DNA from: Pandoraea communis
GTDB taxonomy: Bacteria; Pseudomonadota; Gammaproteobacteria; Burkholderiales; Burkholderiaceae
Length of the DNA stretch: 64,000 nucleotides
Reading direction: 5' to 3'
Assembly (NCBI RefSeq): GCF_902459745.1
Contig: NZ_CABPSJ010000006.1
Coordinates: 124,001-188,000 of the forward strand
Both the position numbers and the translations under genes were made by a program. Under the pieces are notes generated by a model. That model was not told where the DNA came from and did not search any database. It worked only from the letters and a program-made list of their open reading frames with translations. Positions 45,867-55,129 of this stretch are shown in pieces (position 1 is the first letter of the stretch; each line of letters opens with the position of its first letter).

Positions 45867-46547
45867 TTAAGCGGCCTCCGCGCGATTTTTCTGAAAGATG
45901 ACGCCGCGTGGCTCTCGACACTCGGCGAGCGGTGCCCAAGCGATCTTGCGTGCCTCCCGCGCGCTCACACCGAACGCTTGCAACAGCGCGAACATTGCCT
46001 GCTCCGTGTAGTCGGCAGGCGCCTCGCCGGACACCAATGTGGCGATGCCGTACATGATCGATCCCAAGGCGATGTCGCGTGCCACCGTAATGTCCCCGAC
46101 CTTGAATCTTCCGCTCGCGATTGCGGCTTGCAAGTCTCGAGTCAGATATTCATCAAGCAGTCTCCCGCGCGATCCCCGCCGAGCACCGACCCGAGTCACG
46201 AATGCTCCCCACATGGGATAACGCGCGGCCATGCCCATATATAGCCGCGAACCCACTACGACGCGACATGCAGGATCGGATTCGTTCTGCACGACCGGAT
46301 CGATGACGTCCAGGACTTCGTCACTGGTTTCGCCAGCGACGGCGGCAAGCAATTCGTCAGTTGTTTGGAAGTAGTTGTAGAACGTGCCCCGCGCAACACC
46401 CGCGGCAGCAATGAAATCCTCAATCGTCGCAGCGTCCGGCCCTTTTCCGGCAAACACGGCGAGCGCGCTCTCGATCAAACGGTTGCGCGTCTTCTCCCGG
46501 CGCAACGCGCCAACTCGGCTTTGATAGTTCTTGGTCGGTGTATCCAT
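45867..46547 (-). CDS. TetR family transcriptional regulator
   Basis: Regulator of 226 residues. The N-terminal TetR helix-turn-helix reads ATIEDFIAAAGVARGTFYNYF (about residues 40-60); the rest is a helical ligand-binding domain. It is divergent from the aromatic-degradation set starting at 46694, and an inverted repeat lies in between. Repression of that set, released by an aromatic ligand, is the simplest model. Confidence 0.93.
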   Translation of the reverse strand: MDTPTKNYQSRVGALRREKTRNRLIESALAVFAGKGPDAATIEDFIAAAGVARGTFYNYFQTTDELLAAVAGETSDEVLDVIDPVVQNESDPACRVVVGSRLYMGMAARYPMWGAFVTRVGARRGSRGRLLDEYLTRDLQAAIASGRFKVGDITVARDIALGSIMYGIATLVSGEAPADYTEQAMFALLQAFGVSAREARKIAWAPLAECREPRGVIFQKNRAEAA

Positions 46548-46606
46548 CGGTGAATTGTACGCGTTGTTGAGCGCGGGTTTATCGGGTAAGTCCTAGTATT
46601 GACGAT

Positions 46607-46640
46607 TTTGTCAAATCGTAGCCAAATACGTTTTGACAAA
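46607..46640. promoter_or_regulatory. Candidate TetR operator
   Basis: TTTGTCAAA at 46607-46615 and its exact reverse complement TTTGACAAA at 46632-46640, centres 25 bases apart, in the gap between the TetR gene and the FAH-type gene and about 55-85 bases before the latter. Confidence 0.5.
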
Positions 46641-46693
46641 TTCATCAAATCATCGCCGAAGATCCCTATTGCGGCGAGTCATTGGAGACAAAT

Positions 46694-47545
46694 ATGCGAT
46701 TGGTCAGTTTCGAACGTAACGGCAAGGCAGCGCTCGGTGTGCGCGAAGGCGATAAGGTGCGGGTGCTGGGTGAAGAGACGTTGGAGTCGCTGCTTGCGCG
46801 CGGGGTGAATCTTCTGGCCTATGCCAACAGCCAGGGTTCGCAAGAGGAATATGTGGACCCGGCCGGACTGAAATTCCTTCCGCCGCTGAGTCGTCCGCCA
46901 AAGATCATCTGCGTGGGTCTGAACTACGCGGACCACACCGCCGAGAGTCCGTATAAGCAGCCTGAGTATCCGACACTGTTCTTCCGTGTCGCTACGAGTC
47001 TGATTGCGCACGAGCAGCCGATGATCCGTCCACGCGTAACCGACTCCGAGGGGTTGGACTTCGAGGGCGAAATTGCCGCCGTGATCGGCGAGGGTGGCCG
47101 TCATATCGCCAAGGCTGACGCGCTCTCGCATGTGCTCGGCTATTCGGTGTTCAACGACGGTTCGGTACGCGAATACCAGTTCAAGGCGCCGCAATGGACG
47201 GTTGGCAAGAACTTCGACGGTACCGGCGCATTCGGCCCGGATCTCGTGACGGCGGATGAACTGCCACCGGGCATCAAGGGACTGAAACTTGAGACGCGCC
47301 TGAACGGTGAGGTCGTGCAGTCGGCCAGCACGAACGACATGATCTACGATGTGGCGACGCTGATCAGCGTCATTAGCGAGGCGATCACGCTTGAGGCCGG
47401 GGATGTGATCGTGACGGGTACGCCAGCCGGCATCGGCTGGGCACGTGCACCCAAGCTGTTGATGAAAGCCGGCGACGTTTGCGAAGTGACCGTGGAGAAG
47501 ATCGGCACGCTGCGAAACGTCATTGCCGACGAAGCGGTGATCTGA
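46694..47545 (+). CDS. Fumarylacetoacetate hydrolase family protein
   Basis: Enzyme of 283 residues. The C-terminal FAH fold has the metal-binding glutamates in LDFEGEIAAVIG and the VGLNYADHTAE segment, with NDGSVREYQ and TGTPAGIGWA further on. Members hydrolyse or decarboxylate/isomerise products of aromatic ring cleavage. GGAG lies 6 bases before the ATG at 46694; a TTG at 46682 is less likely. It is the first gene of the aromatic set, with an extradiol-like protein next. Confidence 0.93.
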   Translation: MRLVSFERNGKAALGVREGDKVRVLGEETLESLLARGVNLLAYANSQGSQEEYVDPAGLKFLPPLSRPPKIICVGLNYADHTAESPYKQPEYPTLFFRVATSLIAHEQPMIRPRVTDSEGLDFEGEIAAVIGEGGRHIAKADALSHVLGYSVFNDGSVREYQFKAPQWTVGKNFDGTGAFGPDLVTADELPPGIKGLKLETRLNGEVVQSASTNDMIYDVATLISVISEAITLEAGDVIVTGTPAGIGWARAPKLLMKAGDVCEVTVEKIGTLRNVIADEAVI

Positions 47546-47609
47546 AGCGTTTGATCAGGGTACCCGGCCATAGAGCCGGGCCAAATTCCACGGAGGTAGG
47601 AGACGAATC

Positions 47610-48548
47610 ATGGATAGCGTGATTTCCGCAGGCGTGGCCGTGCATTCGATAGACCATTTCGCGCTTAACGTTCCCTCGGTTGACGTGGCCGAGCGGTTTT
47701 TCAGTGCATTCGGACTCAATGTGAGGAGAGTGGGGGCCACGGGTTCGGAGCTTGAGCTTCGTGCTGCCGACGGCCATCGCTGGGCACGTGTGCTGCCCGC
47801 CGAGAAGAAAAGTCTGGCGTGGCTGAGCTTCAATTGTTTCGAGGGGGATCTGGAGGGGCTGCGCGCCCAGGTTCGAGCGGCTGGCGCGACCATCGAAACG
47901 AGCGACGTACCCGACGCGCAGGGTTTCGGGTTCCACGATCCCGACGGCAACCTGATTCAGGTGAAGGTCGGACCGAAAACCAGTCCGTCGGCGAAATCGC
48001 CAAGCAAAGTGGATGTCTGCGCCGCCGACGAGCGCGGCTCCCATACCCGTTCATCGTCCCAGAGCGTGCGGCCGCGACGCTTGTCACATCTGCTTCTGTT
48101 CACGCCCGATGTTTCGCGTGCGCTCGATTTTTACTCGAAGGCCTTGGGCCTTCGATTATCCGATCGCTCGGCCGATGTGATTGCATTCACTCATGCCCCG
48201 CACGGCAGCGATCACCATCTCGTTGCATTCGCGAAGAGCAGCGCGCGCGGCTGGCATCACTCGGCGTGGGACGTGGACAACATCAACGTCGTGGGCGAAG
48301 GTGCGTCGCAAATGGCGGCTGCTGGTTATACGAAAGGGTGGGGCACAGGCCGGCACGTCCTCGGATCGAATTATTTCCATTACGTCGAAGATCCATGGGG
48401 ATCATTCTGCGAATACTCGGCTGACATCGATTTCGTTACCGCTGGGCATCAATGGCCTGCGGGTGATTACCCCCCCGAAGATTCGCTATATCTGTGGGGA
48501 CCGCCGGTTCCGCAGAATTTCATTCATAACACTGAGGCGCCGGTATAA
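47610..48548 (+). CDS. Two-domain VOC protein, type I extradiol-dioxygenase-like
   Basis: Protein of 312 residues with two glyoxalase-type domains (about 10-125 and 155-285). The C-terminal domain carries the likely iron ligands: histidine in SHLLLF, histidine in HHSAWDV and glutamate in FCEYSADID, as in type I extradiol dioxygenases. Those enzymes open catecholic rings in the meta position. An upstream GGAGG precedes the ATG. The position between an FAH-type gene and a flavin monooxygenase gene supports ring cleavage as its role; the substrate is unknown. Confidence 0.87.
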   Translation: MDSVISAGVAVHSIDHFALNVPSVDVAERFFSAFGLNVRRVGATGSELELRAADGHRWARVLPAEKKSLAWLSFNCFEGDLEGLRAQVRAAGATIETSDVPDAQGFGFHDPDGNLIQVKVGPKTSPSAKSPSKVDVCAADERGSHTRSSSQSVRPRRLSHLLLFTPDVSRALDFYSKALGLRLSDRSADVIAFTHAPHGSDHHLVAFAKSSARGWHHSAWDVDNINVVGEGASQMAAAGYTKGWGTGRHVLGSNYFHYVEDPWGSFCEYSADIDFVTAGHQWPAGDYPPEDSLYLWGPPVPQNFIHNTEAPV

Positions 48549-48659
48549 GCGCCCGGGTGTGAAGCCGCAAGGCTAAGCAATCTCATTTCTAGATTTGTGC
48601 CGTATGGCTGCCTATGTTTGGCGCCAGGGAGTCGCACATATTTATTTAGGTATCCTAAT

Positions 48660-50300
48660 ATGTTTGAAGACAAAATTCACGATGTGGCCGTGATCGGCTA
48701 CGGGCCAATCGGACAATCCCTCAGCATCATGCTCGGCGAGCGCGGTTATGACGTCGCGGTTTTCGACCGTTGGCCGTCGCTGTATCCGCTGCCCCGCGCG
48801 GTGGTTCACGATCATGAAATTCGGCGCGTATTTCATGCGATGGGGATAGGCAAAGCGATCGAAGCAGTCTCGCAACCGTCCGCCACGTACCAGTGGTTCA
48901 ACGCCGACTGGAAAACGCTCGTGGAAATCGACTGGTCTGCGGAATCGATCAGTGATGGCCCGAACTGCTATCTCTTCAATCAGCCGAACCTTGAGGCACT
49001 GCTCGACCAAAAGGCGAAGTCGATTCCCGCCATCTCCGTCAATCAAGGGTGGGAGGCCGTGGAACTGCGTCAGCTTCCCGAATACTGCGAAGTGGTTCTT
49101 CAGCGCATTGGCATGGAGAACGGAAAACTCGCAGCAACGGATGAAAAGCGGATTGTCCGGGCACGTTATGTGGTCGGTGCGGACGGAGCCAACAGCTTTG
49201 TGCGCAAAGCCAGCGACATCGAATTCGAGGATTTGGGGTTCCAGGAAGATTGGCTCGTCATCGACCTGAAACCGAACGAGGGCGTAACGCTCGACGTGCC
49301 TGACATCGGCCAATGGTGCAATCCGGCTCGTCCTACGACGATGGTTCCCGGTGGCCCCGGATACCGGCGCTGGGAATTCATGCGCCTGCCGCACGAAACG
49401 TTGGACGAAATGCAGAAGACGGAGAGAGTGTGGGAACTGCTTTCGCCGTGGGTCAGGCCGGATCAGGCAACCCTGGTTCGACATGCCGTCTATACGTTCC
49501 GCTCGTTGATTGCCAAAAACTGGCGCAAAGGGCGTGTCTTGCTTGCCGGCGACGCCGCGCACCAAATGCCGCCATTCATGGGCCAGGGTCTGTGTTCGGG
49601 CATGCGCGACGTTTGGAATCTCGCCTGGCGTTTCGATCTGGTTCTCAAGGGCATCGCTTCGCCCGATCTCTTTGACGGCTACACCCCGGAAAGACGCCCG
49701 CAGGTGCGCGCGATCATCGACGCGTCCATTGCGATGGGACGTCTCGTGTGCATCTCCGACCCGGCAGAAGCGGCAAAGCGCGACGAGGCGTACCTGTCCG
49801 GCCGTGTCCCGCCGCTTCCGCCGTTCCCCGGTCTGACCGACGGCCTGATCCGCGCGGATCAAAGCTCAGCAACGGGTGGCATTGCCGGTCAGTTGAGTGT
49901 GCACGGCCAGATCCGAAACGATAACGAAACGATGCGCTATGACGAAGCGATGCAGAACGGTTTCCACGTCATCGCACTCGATGCCGATCCGGAGATGCTG
50001 ATCGACGCCGATTCGCTTGCGACGATTGCGAGCATCGGGGCGCAGACCGTTGGGATAACTCGAGACGAGAGCAAGGTGGTTGCCGGTCGAGTGCTGTTCG
50101 ACGTCAGCGGCAAGTACAGCGATTTCCTGGCGAGGCACGGCGCGAAGGCAATGATCGTTCGGCCTGATTACTACGTGTTTGGTGCAGTCGAGTCACTGAC
50201 CGAGTTGCCGGCACTGATTAGCCTGCTTGCTTCGGGACTGGAACTGGCATCGCAGAGGGGCACGAAACGGGATGCTTGTGATGCGGTAGCGGCGTTGTGA
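48660..50300 (+). CDS. MhpA-like FAD-dependent aromatic monooxygenase
   Basis: Flavoprotein hydroxylase of 546 residues. The FAD motif GYGPIGQSLS is at the N-terminus, a central VGADGANSFVR fits the DG motif, and GDAAHQMPPFMGQGLCSGMRD fits the second FAD site. The C-terminal thioredoxin-like part is present. MhpA hydroxylates 3-(3-hydroxyphenyl)propionate before extradiol cleavage. The ATG at 48660 gives the family start (MFEDKIHDVAVIG). It lies in the same direction as the extradiol-like gene, with about 110 bases between. Confidence 0.92.
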   Translation: MFEDKIHDVAVIGYGPIGQSLSIMLGERGYDVAVFDRWPSLYPLPRAVVHDHEIRRVFHAMGIGKAIEAVSQPSATYQWFNADWKTLVEIDWSAESISDGPNCYLFNQPNLEALLDQKAKSIPAISVNQGWEAVELRQLPEYCEVVLQRIGMENGKLAATDEKRIVRARYVVGADGANSFVRKASDIEFEDLGFQEDWLVIDLKPNEGVTLDVPDIGQWCNPARPTTMVPGGPGYRRWEFMRLPHETLDEMQKTERVWELLSPWVRPDQATLVRHAVYTFRSLIAKNWRKGRVLLAGDAAHQMPPFMGQGLCSGMRDVWNLAWRFDLVLKGIASPDLFDGYTPERRPQVRAIIDASIAMGRLVCISDPAEAAKRDEAYLSGRVPPLPPFPGLTDGLIRADQSSATGGIAGQLSVHGQIRNDNETMRYDEAMQNGFHVIALDADPEMLIDADSLATIASIGAQTVGITRDESKVVAGRVLFDVSGKYSDFLARHGAKAMIVRPDYYVFGAVESLTELPALISLLASGLELASQRGTKRDACDAVAAL

Positions 50301-50392
50301 AACGAGGAGCGATGAAGAGACGCATCGCTCCCGATCAGCACAGGCGGTGTTGGCAGTCACTAAAAAAATAACGTCATGGAAAGGAGATCTTG

Positions 50393-51493
50393 ATGAGGAA
50401 AGTTTGTTTGTACCTTGCTGCGCCGTTTGTTTTTGCGTCGGCCGCACATGCGCAGAGCAGTGTCACTCTGTACGGAATGATGGATGTCGGCCTGAGCTAC
50501 GTATCGAACGCGGGCGCTGGACATTCATTCAATGCTGAGGATTCGATCTGGACGCCGAGCCTGTGGGGCATCCGCGGTTCAGAAGATCTGGGGGGTGGCT
50601 ACAAAGCCGTTTTCCATTTGGCTTCGCAGTTCTCGGTCAACAACGGGAGCCTGGTTGCCGGCTCAGGCAATCTGTTTTCGCGGCAGGCACTCGTCGGGAT
50701 CGAGAAGAACGGAATCGGGCAAGTTACGTTCGGCCGACAGTACAACCTGATGGCCGATTTTCTGTTCTTTCCTCCTGCCAAGCTCGACGGAACCTTTATG
50801 TACGGCGGCCTATACAACATGCGGCAAGGGCCGTTCTCCGCACTGGGTATCCCGCAGAACCCGACGGGTTCGTTCGACTTCGACCAAACGGCCGGTACGT
50901 CTCAGGTTTCAAATTCCGTCAAGCTCACGAGCGAGAGTTTCGGCGGCTTGCGATTCGGCGTGTTGTACGGCTTCGGCAACACGGCCGGTTCGTTTTCGTC
51001 GAACAACACGGTTGGCTTCGGCGTGAATTACGCGATAGGGAGCTTTGGCATCGGCGCTGCGTATAACGAAACACGCTATGCCTCGATGAGCGATGGTCGC
51101 GACGGCATCCGGAACTTCGGCGTGGGTGTCGGCCAGGCGTTCGACTCCCTGTATCTCAATGTGTTGTACACCAATACGAGAAACACGCTGACAGGCGGCA
51201 TGGTGCAGGTCGGCCAGGTCGGCGGTCTGTATTCCTTCAATTCGTTCTGGCGGCTGGGCCTGAACTATCAGTACATGAAGGGTAACGCCAAGCTCGAGCA
51301 CAACCAGGCTCAGCAGATCACGTCCGCTTTGCAGTACTCGCTGTCCAAGCGCACGACACTGTACGTGGAGGGCGTCTATCAGTGGACGGGCGGCGATGTC
51401 GCAGGACAGCACAACGCCTGGGTCAACGGCGAAGCGCAGTCGAGCAGCACCCGTCAGCTCATCGGTCGAGTTGGCATGCAAACGTTCTTCTGA
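50393..51493 (+). CDS. General porin (OmpC-type, Burkholderiales)
   Basis: Outer-membrane porin of 366 residues. The signal peptide is cut at AHAQSS, followed by VTLYGMMDVGLSY, the typical first strand. GSEDLGGGYKAVF and a C-terminal phenylalanine (QTFF) are family hallmarks. AAGGAG lies 7 bases before the ATG at 50393. It sits between the hydroxylase and an MFS gene, so it probably admits the aromatic substrate. Confidence 0.95.
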   Translation: MRKVCLYLAAPFVFASAAHAQSSVTLYGMMDVGLSYVSNAGAGHSFNAEDSIWTPSLWGIRGSEDLGGGYKAVFHLASQFSVNNGSLVAGSGNLFSRQALVGIEKNGIGQVTFGRQYNLMADFLFFPPAKLDGTFMYGGLYNMRQGPFSALGIPQNPTGSFDFDQTAGTSQVSNSVKLTSESFGGLRFGVLYGFGNTAGSFSSNNTVGFGVNYAIGSFGIGAAYNETRYASMSDGRDGIRNFGVGVGQAFDSLYLNVLYTNTRNTLTGGMVQVGQVGGLYSFNSFWRLGLNYQYMKGNAKLEHNQAQQITSALQYSLSKRTTLYVEGVYQWTGGDVAGQHNAWVNGEAQSSSTRQLIGRVGMQTFF

Positions 51494-51520
51494 CGTGCAA
51501 ATAGAAAACCATCCGGAGAC

Positions 51521-52774
51521 ATGGACATGAACACGAACATCGGTGCCCGCTGGGACACCTCATATGAATGGAAAGCGGTACTGTTGCTTTCACTCGGTTT
51601 CGGGCTGGTGGGTATCGATCGCTTCATGATCATGCCGCTCTTCCCGATCATGATGAAAGACCTTCAGCTCGACTATCAGGATCTCGGATACATCACGGGC
51701 GCGCTGTCGGTCGCCTGGGGGGTGTCCTCGATTTTTATGGGCAATCTTTCCGATCACGTGGGTCATCGTCGCGTGATCATCCCTGCGATCGTGGTGTTTT
51801 CTCTGCTGGCCGGGCTGAGCGGCGTGGCGACTGGTCTGGGTTCGCTGGTCCTTATCCGCGCCTTGATGGGGCTAGCCGAAGGCGCATGCACGCCGACTAG
51901 CATCACGGCAACGCTCGATGCCTCGCATCCGAGCCGTCATGGCCGTAACGTGGGCATTCAGCAGATGGCGCTGCCGCTATTCGGTCTGGGGCTCGCACCG
52001 ATTCTCGTCACTCAACTGCTCAAGATCATGCAGTGGCATTCGATTTTCGCGATCGTGTCGATTCCCGGTCTCGTCGTTGCGTTCCTACTGTGGAAGGTAC
52101 TGCGTGATACGAAAGCATCGAGTGCGGCGGTGCACACGCTGACGCATGACGCCACGGCGCATAAATGGAGCGATGTATTTCGCTACCGGAACATCCGTCT
52201 CAATCTGGTCGGCATGCTCTGCTGGCTGACTTGCCTGGTCGTGCTGACGGCACTGTTCCCAAACTATCTCGTGGACTATCTGCATCTGGACATGCAGCAG
52301 ATGGGCTACGTGCTGTCGGCCATCGGTTTCGGCGGGATGTTGGGCACGGTGACAATGCCGGCACTGTCGGATCGTCTGGGGCGCAAACCGGTCATGGTTC
52401 TCTCGGTGATCGGCTGCGCGATCTTTCTGACGCTTCTTTCGCGAACCGGCGCGAAGCCTACCCAGTTGTTCATCTACCTCATGATGACGCTGTTGTTCGT
52501 ATTCAGCATGATCACACTGACGGTCGGCCCGCTGAGTGCGGAATCCGTTCCGGCCACGCTGATGACGACGGCATCAGGCCTCGTCGTCGGCGTGGGTGAA
52601 ATCTTTGGTGGCGGTGTGGCACCGGCGATTGCCGGATATGTGGCTAAACACTATGGAATCCAGTACATCCTCGTGCTCGGCTTCATTGCCCTGGCGGTCG
52701 GCTTCTTCGTGGCGATCAGTCTGAAAGAAACGGCACCGTCTCTCGTAGAGAAGCGGGCAGCTATTGCGACGTGA
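51521..52774 (+). CDS. MFS transporter, aromatic set
   Basis: Inner-membrane transporter of 417 residues with twelve hydrophobic helices. GNLSDHVGHRRVI and LSDRLGRKPVM are the loop 2-3 and 8-9 signatures. It follows the porin by 27 bases and is probably co-transcribed, taking the aromatic compound across the inner membrane. A second ATG at 51527 has the better spacing from GGAG. Confidence 0.92.
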   Translation: MDMNTNIGARWDTSYEWKAVLLLSLGFGLVGIDRFMIMPLFPIMMKDLQLDYQDLGYITGALSVAWGVSSIFMGNLSDHVGHRRVIIPAIVVFSLLAGLSGVATGLGSLVLIRALMGLAEGACTPTSITATLDASHPSRHGRNVGIQQMALPLFGLGLAPILVTQLLKIMQWHSIFAIVSIPGLVVAFLLWKVLRDTKASSAAVHTLTHDATAHKWSDVFRYRNIRLNLVGMLCWLTCLVVLTALFPNYLVDYLHLDMQQMGYVLSAIGFGGMLGTVTMPALSDRLGRKPVMVLSVIGCAIFLTLLSRTGAKPTQLFIYLMMTLLFVFSMITLTVGPLSAESVPATLMTTASGLVVGVGEIFGGGVAPAIAGYVAKHYGIQYILVLGFIALAVGFFVAISLKETAPSLVEKRAAIAT

Positions 52775-52810
52775 TGTCTGGTCTGTGGAAATTTGAGTGG
52801 GTGGCGCGGC

Positions 52811-53569
52811 TTACACCACAGTGGAAGGTTTGACGTTTTGGTGTGAGCCCCCTCCTGACCCTGTCCCGAGGCGGAGAGTTCGCTGGGGAAATGCGAAGTG
52901 GTGCGCGGTCATGCCAGGGATAGCTGGTGTGACGTACAACGTACGGCCTAGCGTTTTGTTGGGAAAGTTTTTGCCGTGGCCGGCCGGCCGATCTATCGGA
53001 TAACTGCCTTTCAGGGGTGTCTCTATCGCGCCGGGAGCGATCACATTAAAGCGGGTCTTGCGGTCGAGGAACTCGTAGGACCAGCTACGGGCAAGAGAGC
53101 GCACCGCAGCCTTCGCCGCGGCAGTCAGAGAAATGCCATGCTTTCCGGTCTGGTCGACGAACGACGTATTGAGGATGACCGAGGCACCATCTCGTAACAC
53201 CGGCAACATATATTGAAGCGTGAACACAACGCCTTTGACGTTGACGTCCATGATCTCGGCATACAGCGCTTCATCAATGTCGTTGACGGCAGACGGGAAC
53301 GCCCACCCCGCGTTGGCGAATACGACATCCAGACCATCGAATTTCTCTTTCACCTGGGCGGAAATCGTCCGCATGTCCTTGAGCGAACGTACATCGCCCT
53401 TGAGGACGAGCGAGTTCTCGCCAAGCTCAGCCTTTACGCGATCAAACACGGCCTCATCGCGACCGGTTACCACCACTCTGGCACCCTCTCCAATGAAGCG
53501 CTTGCCAGTGGCAAGGCCAATGACACTCCTGCCACTCGTGATCAACGCCGATTTGTTCTCAAGCCTCAT
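52811..53569 (-). pseudogene. Decayed short-chain dehydrogenase
   Basis: An open frame of 252 codons still looks like an SDR up to about residue 195, but key residues have changed. The cofactor loop reads TSGRSVIG instead of a Gly-rich TGGxSGIG. The catalytic Tyr of YxxxK is Thr149, while Ser136 and Lys153 remain. After GSYPIDRP the C-terminal substrate-binding part is replaced by about 55 unrelated residues. It is convergent with the MFS gene. Loss of function is likely; it may still be expressed as a truncated fold. Confidence 0.7.
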
Positions 53570-53789
53570 TTCCGCAGCGCCGCTGCTGCACGAACAGGTG
53601 ACCCAATCCGCCAGCCTCCCGATGCGCTATCTGGAGGGGGATGGATTCGCGCCTGGTTACGCAGCGCCTCAACGAAATCGCACTGGCGCCGCCCGGAAGT
53701 CTGCATTTAGGCATGACGGCCGACGCCCGGCTTCGCGAAGCGATCCGGATCCGTAACGAATGGGTTGACACCTCGTCGGGTTGAGATAT

Positions 53790-53828
53790 ATTTGTACCTG
53801 TTTATTTTGTTTTCGTACCAGTACAAAT
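53790..53828. promoter_or_regulatory. GTACC/GTAC inverted repeat before the PfpI-like gene
   Basis: ATTTGTACC at 53790 and GTACAAAT at 53821-53828 form outer arms, with a GTACCAGTAC core at 53815-53824 just before the ribosome site. The core resembles the larger palindrome at 54728, suggesting one regulator. Confidence 0.4.
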
Positions 53829-53837
53829 GAGGAATTT

Positions 53838-54548
53838 ATGACTATCCCATCGAATGTTCACCTCAAGATCGGCGGCATCATCTTTCCCGGCATGGACCAA
53901 TGCGACTTCACCGGCCCATTCGAGGCCCTCGCCCGAGTCCCCAATTCCACTTTCTTCACGCTCTGGAAAGACAAGAACCCGGTCCGCGACCTCGCGGGCA
54001 TGCTGCTTCTAGCCGACACCACTTTCGACGAAGCGCCCCAACTCGACGTACTGCTCGTCCCGGGCGGCTACGGCCAGGAAGCGCTAATGAACGACGAAAC
54101 CGTTCTCGGCTTTATCCGCAAACAGGCCGACGGCGCCCGTTACGTCTATTCGGTATGCACCGGCGCACTCCTTTGCGGTGCCGCTGGCTTGCTTCACGGA
54201 CGCCAAGCCACCACGCACTGGACCGCGATGGACGTGCTACCGCTATTCGGCGCGACGCCCTGCGATGACCGCGTGGTCATCGACGGCAAGTTCATCAGCG
54301 CTGGCGGCGTCACGTCCGGCATCGACGGCTCGCTGATCGTGGCGTCACTACTACGCGGAGAAACTGCCGCGCAGGAACTTCAGTTGTATATGTCCTACGA
54401 TCCAAAGCCGCCGTTCCAGGCCGGCTCTCCGACCACGGCCCCCGCAGCTGTACTCGCCGCCGTGACCGAACGGGCCCGGGCCATCACCGAAAAGCGCCTG
54501 GCGACCGCACAGGCGTACCAGGCCGCTCAGGCAGGCGCAAACGCCTGA
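53838..54548 (+). CDS. DJ-1/PfpI family protein, isonitrile-hydratase-like
   Basis: Cytoplasmic protein of 236 residues with the class I glutamine amidotransferase-like fold. The nucleophile elbow is SVCTGALLCG (cysteine near 101), with VLLVPGGYGQ before it and TTHWTAMD after it, as in isonitrile hydratase. GAGG lies 5-8 bases before the ATG. A GTACC/GTAC site overlaps its leader. The next gene starts 240 bases further on behind a similar site, so co-regulation is possible. Exact substrate unknown. Confidence 0.87.
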   Translation: MTIPSNVHLKIGGIIFPGMDQCDFTGPFEALARVPNSTFFTLWKDKNPVRDLAGMLLLADTTFDEAPQLDVLLVPGGYGQEALMNDETVLGFIRKQADGARYVYSVCTGALLCGAAGLLHGRQATTHWTAMDVLPLFGATPCDDRVVIDGKFISAGGVTSGIDGSLIVASLLRGETAAQELQLYMSYDPKPPFQAGSPTTAPAAVLAAVTERARAITEKRLATAQAYQAAQAGANA

Positions 54549-54727
54549 CCCGCCTCCGGCGTGCGAGCACAGCCCCGCTCGCACGCCCCCGCCCGAAAAC
54601 CGATGTCCGGATTCGCCCCCCCTTCCCGCCGCACCCCACGCTCAAACCATCGTTTCCACACAGGTTTACCCCGATTTTTTTCCAATTGACCGATCGATCC
54701 GGCCCATCTACATTGAGTGGTACGTAT

Positions 54728-54753
54728 ATTTTTATGTACCGGTACATAAAAAT
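54728..54753. promoter_or_regulatory. 26-base perfect palindrome before the DUF485/symporter operon
   Basis: Perfect palindrome centred on ACCGGT with 13-base arms (ATTTTTATGTACC and complement). It lies 35 bases before the DUF485 start, where a repressor could block transcription, and shares the GTACC-GTAC core with the site at 53815. Confidence 0.6.
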
Positions 54754-54787
54754 GATTTGATCCCTGTCGATCTGGAGAAAGAATGGA

Positions 54788-55129
54788 ATGGACGCGCACA
54801 TGAGACTGTCAGAACCCATCGCCCCGCCGTCAACGGCGGCGTTCCAGCCCGGCACGTTCGAGGCCTGCGTCAAGTCGAAAAATCGTCTGATCATGCGCCT
54901 CACCGCCGCATTTTTTATCTGGTACTTCGCTCTACTGATTGGTGATGGATGGTTTCGTTCGCAACTCGCTACGCCCATTGCCGGCGTGGTGAACGTCGGT
55001 ATGGTGTTCGCGCTATCGCAGTACCTTTTCGGCGCCGGGCTCGCGATTTTCTACGCGCGTCGCATGCGCACCATCGACGCACAAATCACTTCAGCAACGG
55101 CGGGCGGTACAGAAGGAGTGCAACGATGA
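54788..55129 (+). CDS. DUF485 family membrane protein
   Basis: Small membrane protein of 113 residues with two hydrophobic helices (about 37-55 and 66-88). DUF485 proteins (YjcH type) are encoded beside sodium:solute symporters such as ActP and probably assist them. The stop overlaps the symporter start as ATGA. The first ATG at 54788 is used; another lies 12 bases on. Confidence 0.88.
   Translation: MDAHMRLSEPIAPPSTAAFQPGTFEACVKSKNRLIMRLTAAFFIWYFALLIGDGWFRSQLATPIAGVVNVGMVFALSQYLFGAGLAIFYARRMRTIDAQITSATAGGTEGVQR

Noticed and set aside
53641-53784. A 47-codon frame between the decayed SDR and the PfpI gene
   Set aside because: It has a GGAGG-like stretch before the ATG, but I see no family and cannot distinguish it from chance in GC-rich DNA.
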